Source of the DNA: Eubacteriaceae bacterium
GTDB lineage: Bacteria; Bacillota; Clostridia; Peptostreptococcales; Anaerovoracaceae
Assembly (NCBI GenBank): GCA_902362435.1
Contig: CABIWW010000003.1
Location: forward strand, 124,001 to 188,000
Length of the DNA: 64,000 bases
Direction of reading: 5' to 3'
Part shown: positions 44,383 through 53,137 of the stretch, piece by piece
Layout: the number at the start of each line of letters is the position of its first letter
Position numbering within the stretch: the first letter of the stretch is position 1
Program-made: the position numbers and the translations under genes
Notes under the pieces: generated by a model
The model's input: only the letters and a program-made list of their open reading frames with translations
Database searches by the model: none
Told to the model about the DNA's origin: nothing

Positions 44383-44853
44383 TCAAAAATACAGGCTGTC
44401 AGCAAGCAGCAAAAGCATGCAGGCGCCGGTGCCCAGGACTATGCTCAGCAGCGCCACATAAAACATCGTCTGCTCTTTTTCCTTCTCAGGCATGTCCAGC
44501 GTACAGTTGACTGCATATGTCTCGTCCATCATCGTATGTATCATGTAAAGCTTCCTGCGCCCCATCCTCCTGAAGTCATCAAGGAACGTCAGGCTGTAGA
44601 AGCTCTGCCTGCTGTTCATCAGAAACGCTGTCACCGCTATCGTCAACATCGACGCTCCGCTGCTCAGGAATGTGATAAGTACGAACTGGAACGCGCCTGT
44701 GTATACGGTCGCACTTATAAGAAGCGAGTAGTACCACGCCAGCCCGTGCTCCTCCATCGTTATTCCGTACGCCATGCTCACGAAGATATAGCTGCACATT
44801 ATCGGCAGCGATTTTATGAATGCAGTCTTTATCAGTTCACGCTTTCCGGTCAT
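44383..44853 (-). CDS. AzlC-AzlD deletion fusion (branched-chain amino acid exporter remnant)
   Basis: Residues 1 to about 128 match AzlC: AYGITMEEHGLAWYYSLLISATVYTGAFQFV and AFLMNSRQSFYSLTFL. AzlC is normally about 230-240 residues with six or more helices, so the end is missing. The last 25 residues, ALLSIVLGTGACMLLLL, look like the C-terminus of AzlD (usually a separate gene of about 105 residues). An in-frame deletion joining azlC to azlD would explain this. The gene is 156 residues and still open. It overlaps the SGNH hydrolase gene by 4 nt. Confidence 0.6.
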   Translation of the reverse strand: MTGKRELIKTAFIKSLPIMCSYIFVSMAYGITMEEHGLAWYYSLLISATVYTGAFQFVLITFLSSGASMLTIAVTAFLMNSRQSFYSLTFLDDFRRMGRRKLYMIHTMMDETYAVNCTLDMPEKEKEQTMFYVALLSIVLGTGACMLLLLADSLYF

Positions 44854-45509
44854 TGCCTTTTCTCTGTCCCTCCGTTTTGCGAAAATATCTCGAACACTTT
44901 TTTCGATACCGCATCAGCCAGATTCCTGTGTCCTTCAGCATCGAGATGCTCCTGGTCAACTGCGCTCGGTTTTGCGTAGTCGGATGCGGCCAGATACGAT
45001 ATGTCCCATTTGCCTGACAGTTCCCTGTAAGCCGAAGGAAGCGCTCTTGCCACCTTTACAGATTCTTTTCCGAATTCAGGGTCGAATTCTTCTCTCCATA
45101 CTTCATCTCCAAGCTCGATCGGTGACAGCAGGAGCACCTCGCAGTCTCCCGAGAAATCTCTGATCTGACCGAGCAGGGAATCTATCCCCGCCGATATCGA
45201 TGAAACCGTCGGATCATACACTGTTTTGCAGTCATTGGTGCCGAGCATCAGGATGACGAGATCCAGCGGTGCATGCGCCTCAAGCAGCACAGGCAGCAGT
45301 TCTGCGCCGGATCTGCCCGGACGGCTGACATCGTCAAAGACCGTCGTCCTGCCGCACAATCCTTCCTCCACCACCTGGAACCCGTCTCCTGAAAGTGCAT
45401 CCTGGAGACGACCTGTCCACCTCGTTTCCCAGTCATATCTGTTATCAGTTCCCGCTACGAGTCCCCATGTATTCGAATCGCCAAAGCAAAGTATCCTTTT
45501 CATTATCAT
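44850..45509 (-). CDS. SGNH/GDSL-type esterase
   Basis: The 219-residue protein has block I FGDSNTWG with the catalytic serine near residue 11, block III LGTNDCK and block V DxEHLDAEGHRNLA with the aspartate and histidine (DQEHLDAEGH). The triad is complete. There is no signal peptide, so it is cytosolic, as in the TAP-like and aryl-esterase groups. Starts at codons 1 and 3 are both possible. It is the first gene after a strong promoter and heads a four-gene operon. Confidence 0.88.
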   Translation of the reverse strand: MIMKRILCFGDSNTWGLVAGTDNRYDWETRWTGRLQDALSGDGFQVVEEGLCGRTTVFDDVSRPGRSGAELLPVLLEAHAPLDLVILMLGTNDCKTVYDPTVSSISAGIDSLLGQIRDFSGDCEVLLLSPIELGDEVWREEFDPEFGKESVKVARALPSAYRELSGKWDISYLAASDYAKPSAVDQEHLDAEGHRNLADAVSKKVFEIFSQNGGTEKRQ

Positions 45510-45569
45510 CCACCGCCCTTTTTACTGTCATCAATATATCTTTTAACGCTGTTCCTACGATTTATGATA

Positions 45570-45598
45570 ATGATATATTTTAATTCCTATTTTGTCAA
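45570..45598 (-). promoter_or_regulatory. Promoter of the SGNH-AzlC/D-MGMT operon
   Basis: TTGACA (45593-45598) and TATCAT (45570-45575) are 17 bp apart on the minus strand, in an AT-rich gap of 110 bp upstream of the SGNH gene. Confidence 0.75.
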
Positions 45599-45619
45599 TA
45601 GGTTTATAGGGTTATATTG

Positions 45620-47116
45620 CTATTTCAGCAGCCCCTTGTCTGTTTTTTTCACGTGTCTGAACACTTCTTCGAATCTGTCGAGAGCTTCGTCTATGATCTC
45701 AGGTGTGTCTGCAAGCGATGTGTAAAGTCTGCTGCCCGCGAGCGTCACGATGCCGTTTGCCATGTAGGCAGCGCCCATCCTTTCCATGGAATCCTTTCTC
45801 ACATACATCATATCCTTGTGCTTCAGCAGTCCGATCGCGGATTTCAGGAAACACATCGACGAGAAGTCAAAGCTCATCGCACCCGTACATTCCAGGTGCA
45901 CGATAGAACCCTGATTGTATGCGACGAAAGGCAGGCTGTACTGACTTATTAGGGACTTGAGTCCGTCGCAGAGCCTGTCTCCCATCTGTCCTGCGACCTC
46001 GCACGCATTGGTCCTCTCGATCTCTTTTATCGTCGTATATCCTGCAAGGCACGAGAGCGGATTTGCAGCGAGCGTACCGCCTACATACGCCCTGTGCTTT
46101 CCTGTAGCCAGACCTGCAGCCATCAGCTCGGCATACTCGCGCTTGCCGCCGACGCCGCCTGCCGACGGATAACCGCCTGCGACGATCTTTCCGAAAACAG
46201 TCAGATCAGGCACGACGTCAAAGTATCCCTGCGCACCCGAAAGCGCCAGCCTGAATCCCGTCACTACCTCATCGAATATCAGCAGTGCCCCGTACTTGTC
46301 GCACAGCTCACGAACGCCCTTGTTATAATCCTTTGCGACCGGTCTCGTGCCGCTTTCCGGACCTGCCGGCTCGACGATAACGGCTGCAGTACCGCCTTTC
46401 AGCCTGTTGCGTTTCATCATCTTCCCGAGCATATCGAGGTCGTTCGGACGCACTTCATCAGTTCTCCTGTAAGCTCCCGGCGTTATCCCGTGTGACTCCA
46501 GCAGCGCGCGGCTTCCCGGGATCTTCAGCCCGTATACCATCTGATCCGACCAGCCGTGATAAGCTCCGCCGATCTTGATTATCCTCTTCTTGCCCGTCGC
46601 GATCCTCGCGATACGGAGTGCCGCCATCACCGACTCCGTTCCGGAGCCCAGCATACGGAACATTTCCACATTAGGCATATGCTTCGTTATCTCTTTCGCG
46701 ATCATCATCTCTGATTCGTGGAGCAGCCCGGTCACAGGTCCGCATGTATTGAGCAGCTCGATAACTTTCTCCCTTACCGCAGGGTAGTTGCTGCCCAGTA
46801 TCGTAGGACCGCCTGCCTGCAGAAAATCTATGTACCTGTTGCCGTCCTGGTCGTAAAGGTATGCGCCTTCCGTCTTCGCCATGCACATAGGGAACGGCTT
46901 GTTGAATGCGAGATTGTGCTGCACGCCTCCCGGTATGTATTTCTGCGACTCCTCGTATACCGCCTTCGATGCTTTGCACTTTTCATCGAAATATTTCATC
47001 ACGACATTGTCGTAATAATCATCGTCGACTTCCCATATCTCCTGACTCGTCAGTTCCTTTAGCTGTCTGTTTATCTCTGCAGGATCGTCCCATCTGCTCA
47101 CTCCGCAATTTTTCAT
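45620..47116 (-). CDS. Class III aminotransferase, glutamate-1-semialdehyde aminomutase-like
   Basis: The 498-residue protein has GSGTESVMAALRIAR (cofactor phosphate region), GGAYHGWSDQMVYG, DEVVTGFRLA and the PLP lysine in TVFGKIVAGGYP. These are the GSA-aminomutase-like branch of class III enzymes. About 60 extra N-terminal residues precede the usual start of the fold. It is the last gene of an operon with a sugar kinase, a class II aldolase and GtrA, so it likely acts on a sugar or keto-acid intermediate and not in haem synthesis. Substrate unknown. Confidence 0.85.
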   Translation of the reverse strand: MKNCGVSRWDDPAEINRQLKELTSQEIWEVDDDYYDNVVMKYFDEKCKASKAVYEESQKYIPGGVQHNLAFNKPFPMCMAKTEGAYLYDQDGNRYIDFLQAGGPTILGSNYPAVREKVIELLNTCGPVTGLLHESEMMIAKEITKHMPNVEMFRMLGSGTESVMAALRIARIATGKKRIIKIGGAYHGWSDQMVYGLKIPGSRALLESHGITPGAYRRTDEVRPNDLDMLGKMMKRNRLKGGTAAVIVEPAGPESGTRPVAKDYNKGVRELCDKYGALLIFDEVVTGFRLALSGAQGYFDVVPDLTVFGKIVAGGYPSAGGVGGKREYAELMAAGLATGKHRAYVGGTLAANPLSCLAGYTTIKEIERTNACEVAGQMGDRLCDGLKSLISQYSLPFVAYNQGSIVHLECTGAMSFDFSSMCFLKSAIGLLKHKDMMYVRKDSMERMGAAYMANGIVTLAGSRLYTSLADTPEIIDEALDRFEEVFRHVKKTDKGLLK

Positions 47117-47117
47117 T

Positions 47118-47561
47118 TTATTTTCTCTCCTTATACGCTTTTTTCTTTGCTATATCGTTCGTATCTATCGTTTTTCCGAAGACGACGAATCTGTCGTACA
47201 GATATTCTGTCGTTATGTTCATCAGCATGTTCAGCCCCGTGACAAGATACTCGTTCCACCCGAGGTCTTCTGCCAGATAATTGCCTAGTATCGTGGTGAC
47301 AGGTGTGAACACACAGTAGAATGCCAGTATCTTCATCATCGCCAGCGGAACGTTATTAGCCGATTTGAATGTGAATTTCCTGTTCAGCGTGAAGTTCCAG
47401 AGCACCGACAGCACGAGTGCTATCAGGTAGCGTGGCCAGTACTGCCAGTCTGTAAGCTGTGTCAGCAATGTGAACGACACGATCTCTATGATCCCCGCCG
47501 ACACTGAAAACAGTACGAATTTTATAACTCTCAGTATTTCTTTTCTTTTTTCAGATATCAT
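47118..47561 (-). CDS. GtrA-like membrane protein
   Basis: The 147-residue protein has four hydrophobic segments. GtrA motifs are FVLFSVSAGIIEIVSFTLL, ALVLSVLWNFTLNRKFTF and a last helix with NYLAEDLGWNEYLVTGLNM. Family members move lipid-linked sugars or bind polyprenyl phosphate. It overlaps the aldolase gene by 4 nt and is 1 nt from the aminotransferase gene, an unusual companion for a catabolic operon. Confidence 0.85.
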   Translation of the reverse strand: MISEKRKEILRVIKFVLFSVSAGIIEIVSFTLLTQLTDWQYWPRYLIALVLSVLWNFTLNRKFTFKSANNVPLAMMKILAFYCVFTPVTTILGNYLAEDLGWNEYLVTGLNMLMNITTEYLYDRFVVFGKTIDTNDIAKKKAYKERK

Positions 47562-48547
47562 GATCTCTCCCGGTCTTTCTGCTTGGAATATTTATGCTTG
47601 TATACGAAGTTCATCAGCGCCACATCGACAACTCCGATCTTTTTGACTCTGCCTGACGCCAGTGTGTGCACCGCGCACAGGCACGACTTGTCGACCAGCA
47701 GCTTCAGTGCCTCCAGATCGTCCGCCGTTTCGGCTCTGACTGCTGCGCCAGTTCCTTTTATCAGCACGGCCGGATACTTATTCAGCAGATCTTCCGCTTC
47801 ACTCGCAGTGCCTGCTGCAGGTATCTTCCTGCCTATCATCTGCGCCATATCGTCTACCTGCGCATATACGGGAGTTCCTGCGTCAGCGCAGATCCTTACA
47901 GCATCGGTGCTGAAAACGTCTGTATACCCGGACATCTTCTTAACCTGCACTGCCGCCCCGGCAGCCGCGCTCTGCGCCTTTCCATCAAAGCCTCTGATAT
48001 TCCTCCTGCAGATATTTTCAAGAAGCACCGCGCGCTCCATAGCCTCATCACGGTCACGTCCGCATATCAGTACGCCGTGATGTATCATGAATACTGTCTG
48101 TATTCCCTGTTTCAGCACATCCGCTACCGCGTTCGTCAGCTTCTTCATTCCGGGCAGTCCGTATGCAGCGAGACCGATCCCGCCGAGCTTTTCGCGTTCT
48201 TCGTCTGTGATGTCCAGATCTTCCAGCCCTGTCAGCCCTATCGCGGTCGCATATTTCTGATGTGTGTGTATCACGAACTCCGTTTCCGGGAAACAGTTGT
48301 ACGCTGCGATGTGCACGCCGCGCTCTCCCGAAGGCTTGTGCTTTCCTTCCCATTCCTCCGTCTCTGTATCGAGCACGACTATATCGTCTTCCCGAGTCTG
48401 CATGTAGTCGAGCCCGCTCGGTGTTATCAGGCAGTGGCTGCTGTCGAGCCTGCAGCTTATATTGCCCCACGTCCTCGCAACCAGTTCCTCCTGAAGAAGT
48501 TCTTTTCCGGTCGCCACAAGCAGCGCCCTTTTTTCTTTTTCATCCAT
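47558..48547 (-). CDS. Class II aldolase/adducin family protein with duplicated domain
   Basis: Residues 1 to about 195 are a typical class II aldolase: GNISCRLD, the zinc-binding HTHQKYAT and MIHHGVLICG. A second, shorter copy of the fold follows (about 210-310: VDDMAQMIGRKIPAA, VLIKGTGAAVRAETADDLEAL). It lacks the HTH and HHG histidines, so it is probably structural. The 329-residue length is above the 210-230 usual for FucA or AraD. With the FGGY kinase it should cleave or epimerise a phosphorylated sugar. Confidence 0.86.
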   Translation of the reverse strand: MDEKEKRALLVATGKELLQEELVARTWGNISCRLDSSHCLITPSGLDYMQTREDDIVVLDTETEEWEGKHKPSGERGVHIAAYNCFPETEFVIHTHQKYATAIGLTGLEDLDITDEEREKLGGIGLAAYGLPGMKKLTNAVADVLKQGIQTVFMIHHGVLICGRDRDEAMERAVLLENICRRNIRGFDGKAQSAAAGAAVQVKKMSGYTDVFSTDAVRICADAGTPVYAQVDDMAQMIGRKIPAAGTASEAEDLLNKYPAVLIKGTGAAVRAETADDLEALKLLVDKSCLCAVHTLASGRVKKIGVVDVALMNFVYKHKYSKQKDRERS

Positions 48548-48561
48548 TCCGTTGTTCTCCT

Positions 48562-50163
48562 TTATTCATGTACCGTATTCAGCATAGCGAAGTTCTTTTT
48601 GTTGTTCCTGTAAAGCTGCACGAATACGCTGTAATTGCGGTCATAGACTTTCCCGGCGTCAGGATCCGGCACGAACCTGTCCTTTACAGGGACCAGTCTG
48701 TCTATATCGTCAAAACCGCCGATCACACCGCTGCCCACAGCTACCAGCAGCGCCGCCCCCGTCGATCCCGTGTCTTTCGTGTTTTCCACGGTCTCGACGG
48801 TCCTGCCCGTTATATCCGCGAGCATCTGACATGTCACATCCGAAAGTGCACCGCCGCCGACGAATCTCAGCGTATCGGATGTCTGCACTTTTCTGCTCTC
48901 GCACTCGAGCATCCATCGCAGATGATAGCATATGCCCTCGAGCACTGCCCTTATCATCTCGGTCTTTCCAGTCTCGATCCTAATGTTGAAGAACATCCCC
49001 GCCGCATTCGGATCTTCGAACGGACATCTGTTGCCGTGCAGCCATGGTGTGAATATCACCCCGCCGGCTCCCGGCGGCACCTTTGCGACCGTATCCGACA
49101 GATAGTCATAAAGGCTCTCGTAAAGAGACTCCCGGCTTTCCGCGACATCGGTCTTCTGCATATACACGCCTATCTCGTCTAGCGCCAGATGCTCCTTGAC
49201 CCACTGGAAACACTTGCCTGCGGTCTCCATCTCTGCGAAGTAGTTGTACTTCCCGCTCTGCGCGCCTACGATCCCTGCTATCATCGAGACGATGTCGACC
49301 TTCTGTCTGTCTATCACCGTGCCTACCCATCCGGACGTCCCGGAGTAGATATGTGTCGCGCCGGTCCTGGTACAGCCCGCACCTACGCCGATCAGCGTCG
49401 CATCGCCGCCTCCGCCGTAAACCGCCGTTCCCGGCGCAAGTCCCAGCTCCGACGCCGCTTTTTCCGTCAGACCGCCCGCCACATCCGTGCACTCTATGAT
49501 CTCGGGAAGATGTTCCGGCTCCACGCCGTACATCCTGCAGAGGCTTTCATTCCAGCCTTCTCGCCCTTTTCTCGTATCGTACAGAAACGTCGCATACGCG
49601 GAATCTCTCGTCATCACGAACCTGTCCGTGCACCTGGCGATCAGATACTCTTTGACATCAAGCCACTTGTGCGCTTTTGCAAAGATCTCCGGCTCGTTCT
49701 TCTGGACCCACTTGTATTTCCACACCGGATCTTTTACGCTCGTCGACGCCGCGTGCGTGATCTTCAGACTCTTCAGCAGCTTGAAGACGTTGACGCCTGC
49801 GATCCTGATGCCGTGGCTCTGACATTCCTTCATTTCCCTTACGGCTCGCTGATCCATGTAGCTCATCGGCCGTCTCAGCGCCCTGCCTTCCCGGTCGACC
49901 AGCACCATTCCCTGCATCTGCGAACAGAACGATATCCCGTCTATCATATCCGGGGTCACATCGGTTTCTGACATTATCTCCTTCGTGGTGCTGCACATGG
50001 CCTCCCACCACTGGTCCGCATCCTGTTCGGCACCGCCGTTTTCCAGTATGTAAAGATCATAGTCGCTGTATGTGCCTGCTATCATCTCTATCGTTTCACC
50101 TATGGAAAACAGGCAGGTCTTGAGCCCTGTCGTGCCTATATCATATGCGATAACATAAAGCAT
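48562..50163 (-). CDS. FGGY family carbohydrate kinase
   Basis: The 533-residue kinase begins AYDIGTTGLKTCLF (phosphate-1 loop). It has GISFCSQMQGMVLVD, then DATLIGVGAGCT in the middle and RFVGGGALSDVTCQMLADITGR near the C-terminus, the FGGY/adenosine motifs. Its length and motifs fit xylulokinase- or ribulokinase-like members. It is the first gene of the kinase-aldolase-GtrA-aminotransferase operon, preceded by tandem 18-bp repeats. Substrate unknown. Confidence 0.88.
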   Translation of the reverse strand: MLYVIAYDIGTTGLKTCLFSIGETIEMIAGTYSDYDLYILENGGAEQDADQWWEAMCSTTKEIMSETDVTPDMIDGISFCSQMQGMVLVDREGRALRRPMSYMDQRAVREMKECQSHGIRIAGVNVFKLLKSLKITHAASTSVKDPVWKYKWVQKNEPEIFAKAHKWLDVKEYLIARCTDRFVMTRDSAYATFLYDTRKGREGWNESLCRMYGVEPEHLPEIIECTDVAGGLTEKAASELGLAPGTAVYGGGGDATLIGVGAGCTRTGATHIYSGTSGWVGTVIDRQKVDIVSMIAGIVGAQSGKYNYFAEMETAGKCFQWVKEHLALDEIGVYMQKTDVAESRESLYESLYDYLSDTVAKVPPGAGGVIFTPWLHGNRCPFEDPNAAGMFFNIRIETGKTEMIRAVLEGICYHLRWMLECESRKVQTSDTLRFVGGGALSDVTCQMLADITGRTVETVENTKDTGSTGAALLVAVGSGVIGGFDDIDRLVPVKDRFVPDPDAGKVYDRNYSVFVQLYRNNKKNFAMLNTVHE

Positions 50164-50231
50164 TTTCTCCTCCTTCTCCGTTATCTGCAGTTGTCTGTGA
50201 TAGTACGTCTCTGTCTGTAATTATATGCCGG

Positions 50232-50285
50232 CCGGCTGTGTCTGTTATACCGGCTGTGTCTGCTATACCGACTGTCTCGGCTGCA
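50232..50285. repeat. Tandem 18-bp repeats between the TetR gene and the kinase operon
   Basis: CCGGCTGTGTCTGTTATA (50232-50249) is followed directly by a copy with one change (50250-50267) and then by a degenerate third copy. It ends at the TetR stop region and lies about 70-120 bp upstream of the kinase start. It could be an operator array or slippage product. Confidence 0.6.
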
Positions 50286-50289
50286 CCTG

Positions 50290-50922
50290 CTATGTTGTCT
50301 GCACCCGCAGCGCGCCCTCGATGAACTGGATCAGGCTCTCCGCCATCTCTTCGTCGTCCTCTGACGAGCTGCCGCAGAATATCTTCATGCGCTCCCTGTA
50401 GTAGTCGCAGCTGTATGAAAACTGCATCATCATGAGCATGTTGTCGAAAAAGAATGCAAGGATCCCGGGATCCGTGTCATTCCCTATCACACCGTTCTCC
50501 TGGGCGCTTTTTATGGCATTTCTGTAAATGTCCGCGGATCGCTTTTCTATCTTTTCCACGATGTCCTCTGCGTATTTCTTGCAGCCGCCCGACATTATCT
50601 CATGGTACATCGCATTGTAGTTCGCGTGCAGCTTCGAATTCCTTATCAGCGCGTATACGATCTTCCTTATGTATTCGCTGATGTCAGACGACCCTCCGGC
50701 CGCCTCCTCCAGCACCTTGTCCAGCAGCTCCAGACTGTGGTTGACGCAGTGCAGGAAAAAACTGTCCTTGTCGCTGAAATACTTGTATATGACGCCCACG
50801 CTCACGCCTGATCGTTTCGCGATCTCGTTCATACCGGCGCCCCTGAGGCCTTTCTCCACGAACACATCGATCCCGCTCTCAAGTATCGCCTCTATCGTTT
50901 TTTCATCAAGTTTCTTGTACAT
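50290..50922 (-). CDS. TetR/AcrR family transcriptional regulator
   Basis: The 210-residue protein has the N-terminal helix-turn-helix GAGMNEIAKRSGVSVGVIYKYFSDKDSFF at about 28-56, followed by a helical ligand-binding domain. It lies upstream of the kinase operon on the same strand and probably controls it, itself, or both. A GTGAA/TTCAC dyad overlaps its own promoter. Confidence 0.88.
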   Translation of the reverse strand: MYKKLDEKTIEAILESGIDVFVEKGLRGAGMNEIAKRSGVSVGVIYKYFSDKDSFFLHCVNHSLELLDKVLEEAAGGSSDISEYIRKIVYALIRNSKLHANYNAMYHEIMSGGCKKYAEDIVEKIEKRSADIYRNAIKSAQENGVIGNDTDPGILAFFFDNMLMMMQFSYSCDYYRERMKIFCGSSSEDDEEMAESLIQFIEGALRVQTT

Positions 50923-50947
50923 TTTGCTGTTCCTTCTTTTTCGTGAC

Positions 50948-51002
50948 GTGAATATTCGTTCACAAGATAATTATATTATATCCCTCTGGCTGCATTTTGC
51001 AA
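50948..51002 (-). promoter_or_regulatory. Promoter and likely operator of the TetR gene
   Basis: TTGCAA (50997-51002) and TATAAT (50975-50980) are 16 bp apart on the minus strand. The dyad GTGAATATTCGTTCAC (50948-50963) lies just downstream of the start site, a position where a TetR dimer would block transcription. Confidence 0.65.
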
Positions 51003-51041
51003 TACTGCCGCAGAAAAAAGCGTGCGCTTTTGCACGAAAAA

Positions 51042-51070
51042 ACAGACGCCTCACTGCGAGAAACGTCTGT
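51042..51070 (-). terminator. Terminator after the ABC-2 exporter region
   Basis: ACAGACG and CGTCTGT form a 7-bp stem with a 15-nt loop followed by TTTTTT on the minus strand. A second short hairpin, CGTGC/GCACG, lies just beyond. Confidence 0.72.
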
Positions 51071-51097
51071 CTCATATATTCCCTGATGCGGTTTATC

Positions 51098-51253
51098 TTA
51101 TTTTTTCTTCCAGCGCAGGAGCAGTGCCGAATTTATGATGACCATTATGGATCCGGCATTGTGCACGAGGGCTCCCACTACAGGGTTCAGTATACCCGTG
51201 ATCGCAAGTATTATCGCTACGAAGTTGAGTGCCATGGAAAAGCTCAGTGTTTC
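51098..51253 (-). pseudogene. Heavy-metal P-type ATPase, C-terminal remnant
   Basis: The frame reads LSFSMALNFVAIILAITGILNP, then GALVHNAGSIMVIINSALLLRWKKK and TAA. GALVHNAGS..V..NS is the hallmark of the last membrane region of P1B-type metal ATPases. Only about 50 of 600-700 residues remain and an upstream stop follows at once. The remnant overlaps the end of the ABC-2 permease gene by a few codons in another frame, so the exporter genes were joined here by deletion or insertion. Confidence 0.75.
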
Positions 51254-52134
51254 TTAAGCAGGTTCATCACGATATATATTCCGATCAGGACTGCCGTCGA
51301 GCCAGCCAGGATCATATACATCGTGCCTGTTTCCACTTTACTGTCAAAAAAGTAAAGGTTGCAGTCCACGGAATCCTTTATCGCCTCTATGACCTCTGAC
51401 GGGAATCCCGTGTCTGCCATTTCCTGATAAACGCCTGCAAGCGCATGGTTCCTCAGCAGACTCGTGCCATATGTACCCGGCAGGAACGAGATCACATGCT
51501 GCAGAGTTTCCCCGAACTGCGATATCGGCATGTATGCGCCGCATATGAAGCCGTACCCTGCGCTCACTATCGTCCCCACCGCCGACATCTGCCCCTGCGA
51601 TGACAGGAAAAAGTTTATTATCGAAGACAATGCCGTGCCGAACAGCACAAGCAGGATCACATCGAGCACGAACAGCGCCGTATCCGCCGCGGACAGGTAC
51701 CACCCGGCCTTTGCAAGATATATGAATCCCGCCCCGGTCGCTATCAGACATATGAGCATAGTCGAAAGCACCGTCGCGATATAATAGCTGACTGCCAGCG
51801 TCGAGCGCTTTACCGGTGTGACAGTGATGTCCCGGAGCGCGCCCGTGACTTTGTCCTGCACCATCAGCATGTTCGAGCAGAATGCCACCGTGATACAGCA
51901 CACCGCCAGCAGTGATGAGATCAACTGCCCTCCCACAGTCGCGTCTATCAGCGACGAATCCAGCTCGAATCCCTGCGGCACGGCTGATGCAAAGCTGTCG
52001 CGGTATACCTTCGCCAGAAATGTCGCATAGAGCACAAGCAGGATCACGGGAGTTATCAGCGACGTGAAAAACATCCCTTTATCTTTAAAAAACAGCTTGC
52101 TGTTTCTTCTTGTCAGATTGCCCAGTCCAGTCAT
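51244..52134 (-). CDS. ABC-2 type transporter permease (DrrB-like)
   Basis: The 296-residue protein has six hydrophobic segments with a large first extracytoplasmic loop. Typical stretches are MLMVQDKVTGALRDITVTPVKRSTL and GYGFICGAYMPISQFGETLQHVISFLPGTYG. This is the daunorubicin-type ABC-2 export permease. It overlaps the ATPase gene by 4 nt. Export of a drug, lipid or peptide is expected; substrate unknown. Confidence 0.88.
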   Translation of the reverse strand: MTGLGNLTRRNSKLFFKDKGMFFTSLITPVILLVLYATFLAKVYRDSFASAVPQGFELDSSLIDATVGGQLISSLLAVCCITVAFCSNMLMVQDKVTGALRDITVTPVKRSTLAVSYYIATVLSTMLICLIATGAGFIYLAKAGWYLSAADTALFVLDVILLVLFGTALSSIINFFLSSQGQMSAVGTIVSAGYGFICGAYMPISQFGETLQHVISFLPGTYGTSLLRNHALAGVYQEMADTGFPSEVIEAIKDSVDCNLYFFDSKVETGTMYMILAGSTAVLIGIYIVMNLLKKH

Positions 52135-53045
52135 TTTTCATCATCTCCCGTAAGCGTCTTCCCTGTTGCAGCAAGGAAGACATCGTCCATTTTACCTTTT
52201 GTTATCTCATAATCTCTGAAAATCTCCGGATGGCGCAATATCAGTTCTGTCGCTTCCGCAGTGCTGCCGACTTCTATTCTAAATGCTCCCGGCAGCTTTT
52301 CAAAGCTGCGGCCCAGCAGCTGCGCTTCCGCTTCACTCGCCCCGTACAGTGTGATGAAATCGCCGGTGTACCGGTTCTTGAGCTGCAGCGGCGTCCCCTC
52401 TGCCACGATCCTGCCAGAATCGAGTATCACCACATGATCGGCGTCTGCCGCTTCTTCCATGTAATGCGTCGTAAGGAAAACCGTCATGCTTTCTTTACGT
52501 CGGAGTTCCTTGACAACGTCCCACAGCAGTTTCCTGGTCTGAGGATCGAGTCCTGTCGTAGGCTCGTCCAGTATCAGTATCTGCGGTCTGTGCAGCAGCG
52601 CTCTCGCGATATCTATCCTGCGGCGCTGCCCTCCCGACAGCCTGCCGACGATGCGCCTGTCCATATCTTCAAAATCAAGAAGCGCCGCCAGCTCGTCATA
52701 ACGGTTCCTGAACGCGTTTCCGTTTATACCGTAAAGCGCCGCGCGGCTCCTCAGATTGTCTCTGACTGAAAGCGCCTGGTCGAGCACCGAGTTCTGGAAC
52801 ACCACTCCTATATTCCTCGTGATCTCGCCCATGCCGTGCTCTGTATTCTCTCCGCAGACTTTCACCGTGCCGCCGTCCTTCGCAAGGTGACCGCACATTA
52901 TCGATATCGTAGTCGACTTGCCAGCGCCGTTGACGCCCAGAAAAGCGAACAGCTCGCCCTTTTCCACGGAAAACGACAGGTCATCCACCGCTTTCAGATC
53001 GCCGAAAGACTTGTTCAGATTATTTATTTCTATGATCTTTTCCAT
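52131..53045 (-). CDS. ABC transporter ATP-binding protein (DrrA-like)
   Basis: The 304-residue ATPase has Walker A GVNGAGKS near residue 36, signature LSGGQRRRIDIARAL, Walker B ILILDEPTTGLDPQTR and a C-terminal DrrA-type domain with ILDSGRIVAEGTP. It pairs with the next permease gene through a 4-nt overlap. Both lie downstream of, and separate from, the macro-domain gene. Confidence 0.9.
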   Translation of the reverse strand: MEKIIEINNLNKSFGDLKAVDDLSFSVEKGELFAFLGVNGAGKSTTISIMCGHLAKDGGTVKVCGENTEHGMGEITRNIGVVFQNSVLDQALSVRDNLRSRAALYGINGNAFRNRYDELAALLDFEDMDRRIVGRLSGGQRRRIDIARALLHRPQILILDEPTTGLDPQTRKLLWDVVKELRRKESMTVFLTTHYMEEAADADHVVILDSGRIVAEGTPLQLKNRYTGDFITLYGASEAEAQLLGRSFEKLPGAFRIEVGSTAEATELILRHPEIFRDYEITKGKMDDVFLAATGKTLTGDDEK

Positions 53046-53137
53046 TGAGATATCCCTTTCATGGCCTGCCGCATGCAGTGCCGGCCGGCTCGCTCATGTC
53101 CGCCCGCAAAGCTGCAGCGTGCTTCCTTTTCACGGCA

